Made by a program: the position numbers and the translations under genes. A stretch of DNA of 64,000 nt from Trebonia kvetii. Its GTDB lineage: Bacteria > Actinomycetota > Actinomycetes > Streptosporangiales > Streptosporangiaceae. The stretch lies in NCBI RefSeq assembly GCF_007827045.1, contig NZ_RPFW01000004.1, positions 1 through 64,000 on the forward strand. The letters are read 5' to 3'. The notes beneath the pieces were generated by a model. It made no database searches, was not told where the DNA came from, and saw only the letters and a list, made by a program, of their open reading frames with translations. This document shows, piece after piece, positions 24,749 to 32,802 of the stretch (position 1 is its first letter; every line of letters begins with the position of its first letter).

Positions 24749-26233
24749 ATGGCGACCGCCCAGACCGAGATCAGGCCAGAATCCGGCATTGCATTGCAGA
24801 ACAGAGTTCTCTCCTTCCCGGAGGTTCTCGCCCAGTCGGTGGCCAACATGGCCCCAAGCGCGGCGATGGCGCTGCTTCCGCTTTTCGTCTTCTTCAGCGC
24901 CGGCAACGACGCCTGGCTGTCGTTCGGGATCAGCGTCCTGATCCTGCTAGTCGTCGCGTACTGCGCTGCCCAGTTCGCCACCAGGATCAACTCGGCCGGC
25001 TCGTTCTACGTCTGGGTGACCAGGGCGTTGGGCCCAGGCGCGGGAAGCGCCGCGGGCTGGGGACTTGTCCTCGGCTACCTGTTCACCGGGATCGCCTGCG
25101 TACTCGGCTTCGAGATCTACGGCGACAATCTCCTGGTCGGGTTCGGCCTGTCACCTGACAACCATGTCGTCCGCGGGCTGCTCTACGTGGTGGGCGGGCT
25201 GGCCCCGGCCATCATGGCGGTGTCGGACATCAAGATCTCGCAGCGGGTTGCGTTCATACTCGAGGCCGTCTCGGTGACGATCATCCTGGTCCTGTGCGTC
25301 GCCGTCTACGTGCACGCCGGCGGTGTCGTCGACACCCACCAGCTCTCGCTGAAGGGTGCGAAGACCGGCGGCATCGTGGTGGGCATGGTGCTCGCGATCT
25401 TCGCCTTCGTCGGCTTCGAGTCGGCCGGCGCGCTCGGCCAGGAGGCGAAGGACCCGGCCCGCTCCGTACCCCGCGCGATCATCTGGTCCTGCGGCATTAT
25501 CGGCGTGTTCTACCTGATCGTGGTGTATGCGCAGATCTACGGATTCGGCGACGCCGCCTTCGCCAAGGCGAGCGCCCCGCTGCCGCAGCTCGCGTCGGTC
25601 GTCGGCCTCGGGGAACTCGGTCACTTCATCGCCATCGGGATTACCTGCTCGATGTTCGCCTGCGCCCTGGCCTGCCTTACTGCGGGCTCGCGGATGCTGC
25701 TGTCGCTCGGACACGACGGGCTGCTGCCCAAGCTCTTCACCCATACCTCAAGGCACACCCATGCGCCCGATGTCGCGATCTGGGCGGTGGCGATCCCGAT
25801 GACGGTCATCCCGGTCGCCTACATCGCGGCGGGCTCTGGCGACGCGGCCCTGAGCAGTGAGGAAGGCACACTCGCGACCTACGGCTTCATGCTCGCCTAC
25901 GGCCTCGTAGCCATCGCCGCGCCCGTCTACCTGGCCAAGCTCAACGAGGGCAAGGCGCTCGCCTGGATATTCGGCATCCTCGGCGCGGTCACCATGCTGT
26001 TCGTCTTCTACGTCAACTGGATACCGACGGCGATACCGAACGACATCTTCCCTGCCCTGGCAGGCACCTACGCCAAGCTGCCGTACGTATTCCTCGTCTG
26101 GACCGCTATCGGCCTCGCCTGGTACGTCGTCGTCAAGTTCACCAAGCCCGACATGATCCGCTCAGCCGCCACCTGGGGCGACGCCGTCGATCCCGCCGCC
26201 GAAGCGGAAGAAGCGGCCCACCGGGCTGCTTAG
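24749..26233 (+). CDS. APC-superfamily amino acid/amine permease
   Basis: A 494-residue membrane protein with about 12 hydrophobic segments. It has the APC hallmark opening (LSFPEVLAQSVANMAPSAAMALLPLFVFFSAGNDAWL), a GSFYVWVTRALGPGAGSAAGWG segment in helix 3, and GFESAGALGQEAKDPARSVPRAI at the helix 6 region. AGGAACGGGAG precedes ATG 24749. It lies directly after the amine oxidase and most likely imports its substrate. The stop codon lies inside a 19-bp terminator stem (26225-26280), which ends the two-gene unit. Confidence 0.92.
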   Translation: MATAQTEIRPESGIALQNRVLSFPEVLAQSVANMAPSAAMALLPLFVFFSAGNDAWLSFGISVLILLVVAYCAAQFATRINSAGSFYVWVTRALGPGAGSAAGWGLVLGYLFTGIACVLGFEIYGDNLLVGFGLSPDNHVVRGLLYVVGGLAPAIMAVSDIKISQRVAFILEAVSVTIILVLCVAVYVHAGGVVDTHQLSLKGAKTGGIVVGMVLAIFAFVGFESAGALGQEAKDPARSVPRAIIWSCGIIGVFYLIVVYAQIYGFGDAAFAKASAPLPQLASVVGLGELGHFIAIGITCSMFACALACLTAGSRMLLSLGHDGLLPKLFTHTSRHTHAPDVAIWAVAIPMTVIPVAYIAAGSGDAALSSEEGTLATYGFMLAYGLVAIAAPVYLAKLNEGKALAWIFGILGAVTMLFVFYVNWIPTAIPNDIFPALAGTYAKLPYVFLVWTAIGLAWYVVVKFTKPDMIRSAATWGDAVDPAAEAEEAAHRAA

Positions 26234-26280
26234 TGCGCCCGATGGCAAAAGGCGCCATCGTATCGGGCGCACTAAGCAGC
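26225..26280 (+). terminator. Long hairpin terminator of the amine oxidase-permease unit
   Basis: A perfect 19-bp stem, 26225-26243 with 26262-26280, around an 18-nt loop that itself contains GGCGCC. The stem starts within the last two codons of the permease. There is no long T tract, as is usual in actinobacteria. Confidence 0.8.
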
Positions 26281-26290
26281 GTTATCTCCC

Positions 26291-26307
26291 GGGGGGGACG
26301 ACCCCCC
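26291..26307. repeat. G6-ACGA-C6 mini-hairpin
   Basis: GGGGGGACGACCCCCC (26292-26307) follows the permease terminator. The identical 16-mer occurs at 36616-36631 after the holin-like gene, again paired with a long hairpin. This points to a recurrent 3'-end element. Confidence 0.55.
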
Positions 26308-26450
26308 GTCCCCCCGTACCCCCCGGTGCCGCCGGAGCCAGCGGGGAGTGGGGCGGAGCACGCAACCGTTCGGGCTGAATTCTTTGAATGTAGGCAGCGG
26401 GCGCCTGGTTCGCGGGGTGACGGTACCCGCGGACCGCCCCAAACCGCATA

Positions 26451-26963
26451 ATGAGCGGCATGTCCGAGGAGAAAGAGCAGTCGCGCGGGATCGCCGGGGT
26501 CATCTGGGCGCTTGAGCATGCCCAGGATGTCGTGTCGGTGATGGTGGGGGTGATGCTCGCCATCCTCGCCGCTGTCGTACTGATACTCGGCGTCGTGGAG
26601 TTCTTCCGCGACATCCGCCACGGGTCGGTGGAGACCGCGGTGGTCAACCTGCTCAACCGCGTGCTGCTTGTACTGATCCTGGTCGAGATCATGCACACCG
26701 TGGTGCTCTCACTGCGCGCACATCACCTGGTCGCGCAGCCGCTGCTCGCGGTCGGCCTGGTCGCCGTGATCAGGAAGATCCTGTTCGTGCTGAGCAGCGA
26801 AGAGCCGGTGAGCTCGACCGAGCTCGCGCTGCTCATCGCGATGATCGGCGTCTTCGTCCTGGCGCTGATCCTGGTCTCCCGCTTCGACCCCGCCGAGACG
26901 GACAGCGGCGTGTCGGCGGCCGGCCCGGCACCCGCGTTCAACGCGGGATCAGATGACCAGTGA
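26451..26963 (+). CDS. PsiE-like integral membrane protein
   Basis: A 170-residue protein with four hydrophobic helices (residues about 28-50, 65-85, 90-108 and 120-140). The segment IMHTVVLSLRAHHLVAQPLLAVGLVAVIRKIL matches the phosphate-starvation-inducible PsiE family. Function in the family is poorly defined; it is induced by phosphate limitation in enterobacteria. There is no evident ribosome-binding site before ATG 26451; ATG 26460 is an alternative. Its 3' end overlaps the convergent IclR gene by 15 bases. Confidence 0.78.
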   Translation: MSGMSEEKEQSRGIAGVIWALEHAQDVVSVMVGVMLAILAAVVLILGVVEFFRDIRHGSVETAVVNLLNRVLLVLILVEIMHTVVLSLRAHHLVAQPLLAVGLVAVIRKILFVLSSEEPVSSTELALLIAMIGVFVLALILVSRFDPAETDSGVSAAGPAPAFNAGSDDQ

Positions 26964-27731
26964 TGAGATTGCCCGCGCGGTGGTGAACAGCATCGGGCTG
27001 AACTGATCGGTCAGCTCGCTCATCGGCGCGGGCGACCACGGGAAGGCGAGGTTGATGGCGGCGACCACCGCGCCTGACCTGGACCTGATCGGCACCGCGA
27101 TCGCCCGCAGGCCGCTGTCCATCTCCTCGTCGTTGACGGCTAGCCCGGTGCGGCGCACCTGGGCGAGTTCGGCGAGCAGCGCCGGCCGCTTGGTCAGGGC
27201 GCGCGGGCCGCGCGCGATGAGCTCGATCCTGTCGAGCAGGTCGTCCAGGTCGGCCTGAGGCAGGAAGGCGAGCAGGACCTTGCCCGTCGCGCTGCAATAG
27301 GACGGTATCCGCGAGCCGATGTGCAGGCTGAACTCAAGGTGGTGATACCGCCCGGGCTTGCCGCGGAAGCGGTCGACCAGGATCACGTCGGTGTCGTCGC
27401 GGATGGCCAGGTTCGAGGTATGCCCGGTGTTCTGGGTGAGCCGCTGCAGGTGCGGCGCGGCGATCTCGCGCAACTCGAGCGAGCCGAGCACGGTGAATCC
27501 CAGGTCGAGCACACGGATGCCGAGCCGATACTTGCGGGTGGTCTCGTCCTGGGAGAGATACCCGAGCCTGGCGAGCGTCGCCACATAGCGGTGCGTGGTG
27601 CTGCGGGTGAGCCCGAGCCGCTGCGCCAGCTCGCTTATCCCGAGCGCTGGCTGATCCGGGGTGAATGTGGTGAGAAGTGCCAAACCGCGTTCAAGGGACT
27701 GAGAGGATGCAGCGGAATCGTCATGCGGCAT
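26949..27731 (-). CDS. IclR-family transcriptional regulator
   Basis: A 260-residue regulator with an N-terminal winged helix (SLERGLALLTTFTPDQPALGISELAQRLGLTRSTTHRYVATLARLGYL) and a C-terminal GAF-like effector domain (HTSNLAIRDDTDVILVDRF, then SYCSATGKVLLAFLP, and GLRAIAVPI). ATG 27731 gives the typical short lead to SLERG. The upstream GTTCCGAATATTAGAAC (27732-27748) has GTTC/GAAC arms and may be the operator. It is divergent from a lipoprotein solute-binding protein at 27950, which it probably controls, perhaps along with the amine genes. Confidence 0.92.
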   Translation of the reverse strand: MPHDDSAASSQSLERGLALLTTFTPDQPALGISELAQRLGLTRSTTHRYVATLARLGYLSQDETTRKYRLGIRVLDLGFTVLGSLELREIAAPHLQRLTQNTGHTSNLAIRDDTDVILVDRFRGKPGRYHHLEFSLHIGSRIPSYCSATGKVLLAFLPQADLDDLLDRIELIARGPRALTKRPALLAELAQVRRTGLAVNDEEMDSGLRAIAVPIRSRSGAVVAAINLAFPWSPAPMSELTDQFSPMLFTTARAISSLVI

Positions 27732-27949
27732 GTTCCGAATATTAGAACGCCGTATTGACATTTGGACAGCGCATCCCAGACTCGGAACATGCTCCTCACG
27801 GGCCAGCGGCGCACCTTGCCGTACGAATACCGCTCCCGAGTCCGCTCGCCTGCGGTAGCGGCCAACAGACGCATCCCAATATCCGATCTCATCCCGGCCG
27901 GCACCCATTCCCCCCGGGTGCCGGGATGCCTAACCGAGAGGTTCAGATA

Positions 27950-29362
27950 GTGACAGAAAATGGCGTTTCCCGGCGCAGCTTGTTCCGTGCGGCCGGCGTC
28001 GGCGCGGCCGTGGTGGGCGGCGGTGCCCTACTCGAGGCGTGCAGCTCCGGCATCCAGGGCGCCGCGTCTCCCACCACTTCCGCCCCAGCGGCCTCCAGCT
28101 CTTCCTCGGCGACCTCAAGCGCGACGAGCAGCAGGACCGCGTCGGGCGGGACGATCACGATCGGCTGGATTCACCCGCTCACCGGCGGTCTCGCGGGCTT
28201 CGGCTACCCGGACAACTTCGTGCTCTCCCAGGTCAAGGAGACCTCCCAGTACAAGAACGGGATCAAGATCGGCGGCACGACCTACGACGTCGTCTTCAAG
28301 TCCTACGACACCCAGTCGAGCGTGACCCGGGCCGGCAGCCTGGCCAAGCAGGCCATCCAGCAGGACAACGTGGACCTGCTGCTCGCCTCATCGACCCCGG
28401 AGACGGTCAACGCGGTCGCGTCCCAGGCTGAGGCCCTCGGCACCCCGCTGATCTGCTCCAACATTCCGTGGGAGGCCTGGTACATCAACCTGGGCGGCAA
28501 CCCGCAGAAGCCGACGCTCAAGCCCAAGCACACCATCATGTACTTCCTTGGCGCCGAGCACCTGGCGCTGGCGTTCAAGCCCATGTGGGACCGGATCGGC
28601 GAGAAGTACGGCAACAACCACCAGGTCGCCGCCGCCTACCCGAACGACTCCGACGGCAACGCGTTCCGCGCGGTCTTCCCTCTGGTGCTCAAGGGCACCG
28701 GGTACAACCTGGACATCTCGACCGCCTACCCGGACGGGCTGACCAACTACACCTCGATGATCAGCCAGTTCAAGAGCCACGGCGACGACTTCTTCACCAA
28801 CGTGCCGCTGCCCCCCGACTTCGCCACCATGTGGACCCAGGCGCTGCAGCAGGGCTTCAAGCCCAAGCTCGCCACCGTCGCCAAGGTGCTGCTGTTCCCG
28901 ACCGACGCCTACGCCATGGGCAGTAAGGTCTACAACATCGCCACCGACGCGTGGTGGGTGCCCGGTCTGCCGTGGCACTCCTCCCTGACCGGCCAGACCT
29001 GCCAGGAGCTCGCCGCTGCGTACACCGCGGCTGGCCTCGGCCAGCCCAACCAGAACATCTCCAACTTCACCCTGTTCGAGATCGCCTACGCGGCCCTCAC
29101 CTCGGTGGACAACCCGCACGACAAGGCGGCGCTCTCCGCGGCCCTGTTCAAGGTGAAGCTGGACGAGGCGGTCGCCGGCCCGGTCGACTACACCTCGACC
29201 AACCTCAAGACCAACCCCGCCCCCGGCGTGGCCATCACCCCGCCGGTCGGCATCCAGTGGCAGAAGGGCAAGAAGTACCCGCTCGAGGCCGTCGTGGTGG
29301 ACAACACCCTGCAGCCGAACGCGAAGATCACCGGCGACCTGCTGCCCACCTTCACCAGCTAA
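27950..29362 (+). CDS. Tat-exported branched-chain-amino-acid-type ABC substrate-binding lipoprotein
   Basis: A 470-residue periplasmic-binding-protein type I (LivJ/amide-binding class). The N terminus has a Tat motif (SRRSLFRAAG, residues 7-16) and a lipobox ending at Cys31 (LLEAC), then a Ser/Ala/Thr linker and the ligand domain from GTITIGWIHPLTGGLAGFG. GTG 27950 has GAGAGG about 8 bases upstream, and this start places the Tat signal at the N terminus. No cognate permease or ATPase is present nearby, so it may serve a remote ABC system. The divergent IclR gene suggests ligand-dependent control. Confidence 0.92.
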   Translation: MTENGVSRRSLFRAAGVGAAVVGGGALLEACSSGIQGAASPTTSAPAASSSSSATSSATSSRTASGGTITIGWIHPLTGGLAGFGYPDNFVLSQVKETSQYKNGIKIGGTTYDVVFKSYDTQSSVTRAGSLAKQAIQQDNVDLLLASSTPETVNAVASQAEALGTPLICSNIPWEAWYINLGGNPQKPTLKPKHTIMYFLGAEHLALAFKPMWDRIGEKYGNNHQVAAAYPNDSDGNAFRAVFPLVLKGTGYNLDISTAYPDGLTNYTSMISQFKSHGDDFFTNVPLPPDFATMWTQALQQGFKPKLATVAKVLLFPTDAYAMGSKVYNIATDAWWVPGLPWHSSLTGQTCQELAAAYTAAGLGQPNQNISNFTLFEIAYAALTSVDNPHDKAALSAALFKVKLDEAVAGPVDYTSTNLKTNPAPGVAITPPVGIQWQKGKKYPLEAVVVDNTLQPNAKITGDLLPTFTS

Positions 29363-29388
29363 TCCAGCACCGGTTTAGCTAACGAAAA

Positions 29389-29441
29389 CACCCCGGGCCC
29401 CCTCGCCTTTCGACAAAGTCGACAATGCGAGCGGCCCGGGG
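29389..29441 (+). terminator. Terminator of the substrate-binding protein gene
   Basis: ACCCCGGGCC at 29389-29398 pairs with GGCCCGGGGT at 29432-29441, extended inward by CTCGC (29401-29405) and GCGAG (29426-29430). TCTTCTTG follows. It lies 27 bases after the stop. Confidence 0.75.
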
Positions 29442-29546
29442 TCTTCTTGTGCTGTCATCCTGCCAAACCCAGGCTTGCGGAGAAATAAAGCGCGCCTGAC
29501 AATGAGCCTGGCATTTAGCTCGGGAATTCCTTTGGGGAGGGGAATC

Positions 29547-30347
29547 ATGAGGCTTAGCTCAGGCAAGACAGGCAACGGCCTGCATCGGCTCATATCAATA
29601 GTTTTCGCGTTCGGGGTCCTCGGCGCAGCCGCCGGCATCGCTGCCGCCGGGCCGGCGCTCGCGGGCGTCCGGCCTGATCCGGTCATCGCGGGCAGTGCGA
29701 AACCGGCGCCGCCGAAGACTGTCTACGCCGTCACGTTCGCCGCCAACAGCGTCCTCTACAGCCTCAGTCCGGGGTCGCACAAGGCAAGCCGCAAGGGCCG
29801 TACCGGCGTCGAACTCACCGACATCGCGTTCCGCGGCAAGACGCTGTACGCGGTCAGCTTCACCGATCTGTACTGGCTCAACACCAAGACGGGCGCCGGC
29901 CACCACGTCGGATCGCTTGGCGGGGGCATCGCCTCCGCCAATGCCCTTACCACCCAGCCGAAGACGAACATCCTTTATGGCACCGACCAGTTCGGTGACG
30001 TCTTCAAGATCAATCAGAAAACGGGCCACGCCAAGATCATCGGCACCTTCGGTAACAAGCTGCTTGGCTCGGCGGGAGACCTGACCTTCGCAGGCGGTCA
30101 TCTCTATGCCCTCGTATTCAAGACCGGTTCGACAAACACTTATCTGGCAACGATCAACCTGCACACCGGCGCCGCGAAGATCGTCGGCAATACCGGCTTC
30201 AAGAACGTCTGGGGCCTGGTAACAGGAAGCGGCGCATTGTACGGCGCGACAGACGGCGGCCTTTTCCTGGCCATCTCGCCCGTCACCGGGCACGCCAAGT
30301 CAATCTGGAAGGACGGCCTGGCCATCGGCGGCCTGGCGACACCCTAG
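29547..30347 (+). CDS. Secreted beta-propeller-like protein of unknown function
   Basis: A 266-residue protein with an N-terminal signal peptide (positive start, hydrophobic ISIVFAFGVLGAAAGIAAAGPALA, probable cleavage after residue 36). The mature part consists of repeated strands such as YAVTFAANSVLYSLSP, YAVSFTDLYWLNTKTG, LYGTDQFGDVFKINQKTG and LYGATDGGLFLAISPVTG, the WD/PQQ-like rhythm of a beta-propeller. GGGGAGGGG lies 4 bases before ATG 29547. No catalytic motif is evident and I recognise no named family. It may bind a surface ligand. Confidence 0.75.
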   Translation: MRLSSGKTGNGLHRLISIVFAFGVLGAAAGIAAAGPALAGVRPDPVIAGSAKPAPPKTVYAVTFAANSVLYSLSPGSHKASRKGRTGVELTDIAFRGKTLYAVSFTDLYWLNTKTGAGHHVGSLGGGIASANALTTQPKTNILYGTDQFGDVFKINQKTGHAKIIGTFGNKLLGSAGDLTFAGGHLYALVFKTGSTNTYLATINLHTGAAKIVGNTGFKNVWGLVTGSGALYGATDGGLFLAISPVTGHAKSIWKDGLAIGGLATP

Positions 30348-30356
30348 TCATCAATT

Positions 30357-30510
30357 ATCGTGGGCCATTGGGGATCGTGGACCATCCGCGGCGGATGTAG
30401 CCGCATCCGGTCCACGATCACCGAAAACGGCTTCAACTGGCACGGATAAAAGGGGCAAACAGGGATATTATTCCGTGTTTCTCCGGCGATTTCCGCCGAT
30501 GGCCCACGAT
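30357..30510. terminator. Nested inverted repeats after the secreted protein gene
   Basis: GATCGTGGACC (30373-30383) pairs with GGTCCACGATC (30409-30419) to form a terminator-like hairpin. In addition, ATCGTGGGCCAT (30357-30368) is perfectly complementary to ATGGCCCACGAT (30499-30510), 130 bases away, so the region can form an alternative long-range structure. Confidence 0.6.
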
Positions 30511-30568
30511 CACGGTCCTTGGGACAACACGGCACGTCGGCGCGTGGTGCCGACGTGCCGGTTCACAG

Positions 30569-30607
30569 TCGGGCTGGCGGGACTCGAACCCGCGACCTCG
30601 TGCACCC
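30569..30607 (-). repeat. 3' fragment of a tRNA-Pro (att-like scar)
   Basis: On the minus strand this reads GGGTGCACGAGGTCGCGGGT, then TCGAGTCCCGCCAGCCCGA: the anticodon 3' stem, variable region, T arm and acceptor 3' strand of a tRNA-Pro, ending at the anticodon loop. The 5' half is missing. Such a 3'-half tRNA beside a tyrosine integrase (30640-31791) is an attachment-site remnant. It is inverted relative to the intact tRNA-Pro at 31858 and differs in the anticodon stem, so it derives from another proline tRNA. Confidence 0.65.
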
Positions 30608-30639
30608 ATAATTGAATCTGGGCCCGAACCGGGCAACCC

Positions 30640-31791
30640 GCCATTGCGGTCTTCCTCGGCGCCCACGCCTTCGAGGCGAACAGCAAGGAAGCCTACGCCC
30701 GGCAGCTGACCTTGCACGTCATCCCCTACGTCGGCAAGCAGCGGGTCTCGGAGATCTCGCGGGAGACGATTCACCGCCTGCTCACAGTTGTGCTGAAGGA
30801 GGAGGGCGCCAGCCAGACCACGATCCTGCACACGCGGACGGCCTTGTCGGCGATGCTGCAAATGGCCTGGGACAACGGGTACAGGAAAGACAACCCAGTC
30901 CGGGGGATCAAGCTCAAGGGCGTTCCTGTGAAACCGATCGTCGTGGCCACGAAGGATCAGTTCCTCCGTGTCTACAGTGCGCTGCCGAACCGGCCGGCGA
31001 AGGTACTTGCCCGCCTCGGAGTTTCGTCTGGGGCGCGGCTGGGCGAGTTGATCTCGTTCGTTCCCGAGGACTTCGACTTCGCCGCAAACATGCTGGCCGT
31101 GCGCAGGTCAACGGTCGAGGTGACCGCGCTGTATCACCCCACGGAGACCGTTTCCTCACACGGGAGTACACCAAGAACGGAGAGCACCGCCGGTTCAAGA
31201 TTGACCACGCGGTGTCGGACTTGGTGCGGGAGCACATCGCGCTTCATGAAAGCGGTCCCGGACAGCGATCTTCCCGGTGCGGCTGTTCGCATCGACCGAG
31301 GCCGCCGGCCGAGCACGGCTTACCGAGGAGGAGATCGACGCGCTCGGCTTCACCGATGAACTGCCGAACGGCCGCCGGTACAAGCACGGCACCCTCGGCG
31401 GGTAAGTGACCGCCAAGTGCCGTTGTGCGGGGTGTTCGCAGTGGAGTGCAGACTACGCACGTGAGCGCAAGCGCCGCCGGACCGGCCGGTCGGCGCGGGA
31501 ATGGACGCCCGCCTGGCGAAATGACCCGACGGAGTACCTGGGGGCGGATGTTTGGCGGCGGATCTGGAACAAGGCCGTGGACGACGCCGGGCTCCCGTTC
31601 CGCTACACGCCATATCAGGTGCGCCACACGCACGCGTCATGGCTGATCGACCAAGGTGTCGACCTCGCCCGGGTGCAGTACAGGCTTGGCCACGGCGACC
31701 TTCAGGCCACGACGCGGTACGTCAAGATCCTCCACGAGGAAGACCCAGGGCGGCAGACGTCATGTCGGCGACACTCGCAGATGTTGCCTAG
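30640..31791 (+). pseudogene. Tyrosine-recombinase integrase, multiply frameshifted
   Basis: Pieces of one phage/AICE-type integrase in order: the SAM-like core-binding domain (AFEANSKEAYARQLTLHVIPYVG to about 30940), the catalytic domain with the first Arg (LGVSSGARLGELISF), then shifts through FLTREYTKNGEHRRFKID and LTEEEIDALGFTDELPNGRRYKHGTLGG, the insert TAKCRCAGCSQW...YARERKRRRTG, and the C-terminal box RHTHASWLIDQGVDLARVQYRLGHGDLQATTRYVKIL with the catalytic His and Tyr. An in-frame stop precedes 31406 and at least three frame changes occur, so it is inactive. Confidence 0.85.
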
Positions 31792-31857
31792 ACTCGGGAA
31801 GTCGGCTGCCGGGGATGCCGCATGTGGTATCCCGGGGACGCTAGACTCTCGAAGGCA

Positions 31858-31932
31858 CGGGCTGTAGCGCAGTTTGGCTAGCGCGCCGCGTTTGGGTCGC
31901 GGAGGTCGCCGGTTCGAATCCGGCCAGCCCGA
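31858..31932 (+). tRNA. tRNA-Pro(UGG)
   Basis: A cloverleaf of 75 nt. The acceptor CGGGCTG pairs with CAGCCCG, followed by discriminator A; the D arm is GCGC...GCGC; the anticodon stem CCGCG/CGCGG has loop TTTGGGT and anticodon TGG; the T arm is GCCGG-TTCGAAT-CCGGC. CCA is not encoded. It follows the broken integrase by 66 bases and is followed by a restriction-gene remnant, the usual picture of a tRNA insertion hotspot. Confidence 0.95.
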
Positions 31933-31939
31933 CTAACGT

Positions 31940-32165
31940 TGTCATATGGGACGTGTCCTGGGGTGCTTCCCTTGGCCCAGCGGATCGCGAACCCGGCCGC
32001 CTCCTGGTCTTCGCGGTATCCCAGTCCTTCCCGGAACAGGGGCGAGGTGAAGTGCATCTCGACTTCCCTCTCGCTGTCTGCCGGGACCGATGCCATGTGC
32101 GCGAACCATTCCGCTATCGGCGCCGGGTCAGCACCCGATAGCTCGTCGCGGCCCGGCAACGGCAA
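31940..32165 (-). pseudogene. N-terminal remnant of a restriction-like (HsdR N-domain) protein
   Basis: The minus-strand frame reads IAEWFAHMASVPADSEREVEMHFTSPLFREGLGYREDQEAAGFAIRWAKG. The EVExxFxSPLFRxLGYxEDxExAG pattern resembles the start of type I restriction HsdR N-domain/DUF proteins, which normally continue for hundreds of residues. Here the similarity ends within 60 residues, near the tRNA-Pro 3' end, so only the stub survives. It suggests that the tRNA-Pro locus once carried a restriction or defence cargo. Confidence 0.45.
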
Positions 32166-32184
32166 CTTACCGGTTTGCAGTTGC

Positions 32185-32802
32185 TTACCTGTTCGCAGTT
32201 GCCCGGTCAGGATCCGCTCTCTCCAGTCCCGACTCTGCAGAGCGCATTTCGAACGCCAGCACGATGTCGAAGACCCCTCGGAACAGCGCCAGCAGGCCAG
32301 CCCAGATGATCAGGAACACCGCCTGCGCGCGGTACGACTGTGCCGAGACCCAGAAGCCGATGAAGACTTCCGCGAGTCCGCCGATGACGCCGAACCACCA
32401 CGCGTCGTTCAAACCCTTGCTGTAGATCGCCGTAATGATGTGCATGGTGCCGACCACGACGAGCATGAAGCCCACGACAGACGCGAGCGCCCAGAACGCC
32501 CCGTAGGGCGTCACGAACGACCAGATCGCGGCGCCGATAAACAGAATGCCGAGCAGGACGTGCGCCCAGCCCCAGTTGGGCCGGACGGTAGCGATCACGA
32601 ACTCCTCCACTGCGGAGAGCAGGAACAGTGCCCCAAGCAGCAGGCCGATCGTCGCGACCGAGGCGATATTGAAGCGCAGGATGACGACCGAGACGATGAC
32701 CCAGGCGATCCCTGCGAGCAGGTACGCCCACCATGGTCCGGTCAGGCTCCTGGCCAGCTGCTTCGGCCCGGACTCCATCCTGGAGCTGCTTCTAACGCTC
32801 AT
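32185..32802 (-). CDS. HdeD-family (DUF308) membrane protein
   Basis: A 205-residue protein with six hydrophobic helices in three repeated pairs (WWAYLLAGIAWVIVSVVIL, GLLLGALFLLSAVEEF, GWAHVLLGILFIGAAIWSF, AFWALASVVGFMLVVVGTMHI, WWFGVIGGLAEVFIGFWV, FLIIWAGLLALFRGVFDIVLAF), the DUF308 unit of HdeD acid-resistance proteins. In enterobacteria HdeD protects at high cell density under acid; the actinobacterial role is unproven. It appears complete and monocistronic. Confidence 0.9.
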   Translation of the reverse strand: MSVRSSSRMESGPKQLARSLTGPWWAYLLAGIAWVIVSVVILRFNIASVATIGLLLGALFLLSAVEEFVIATVRPNWGWAHVLLGILFIGAAIWSFVTPYGAFWALASVVGFMLVVVGTMHIITAIYSKGLNDAWWFGVIGGLAEVFIGFWVSAQSYRAQAVFLIIWAGLLALFRGVFDIVLAFEMRSAESGLERADPDRATANR

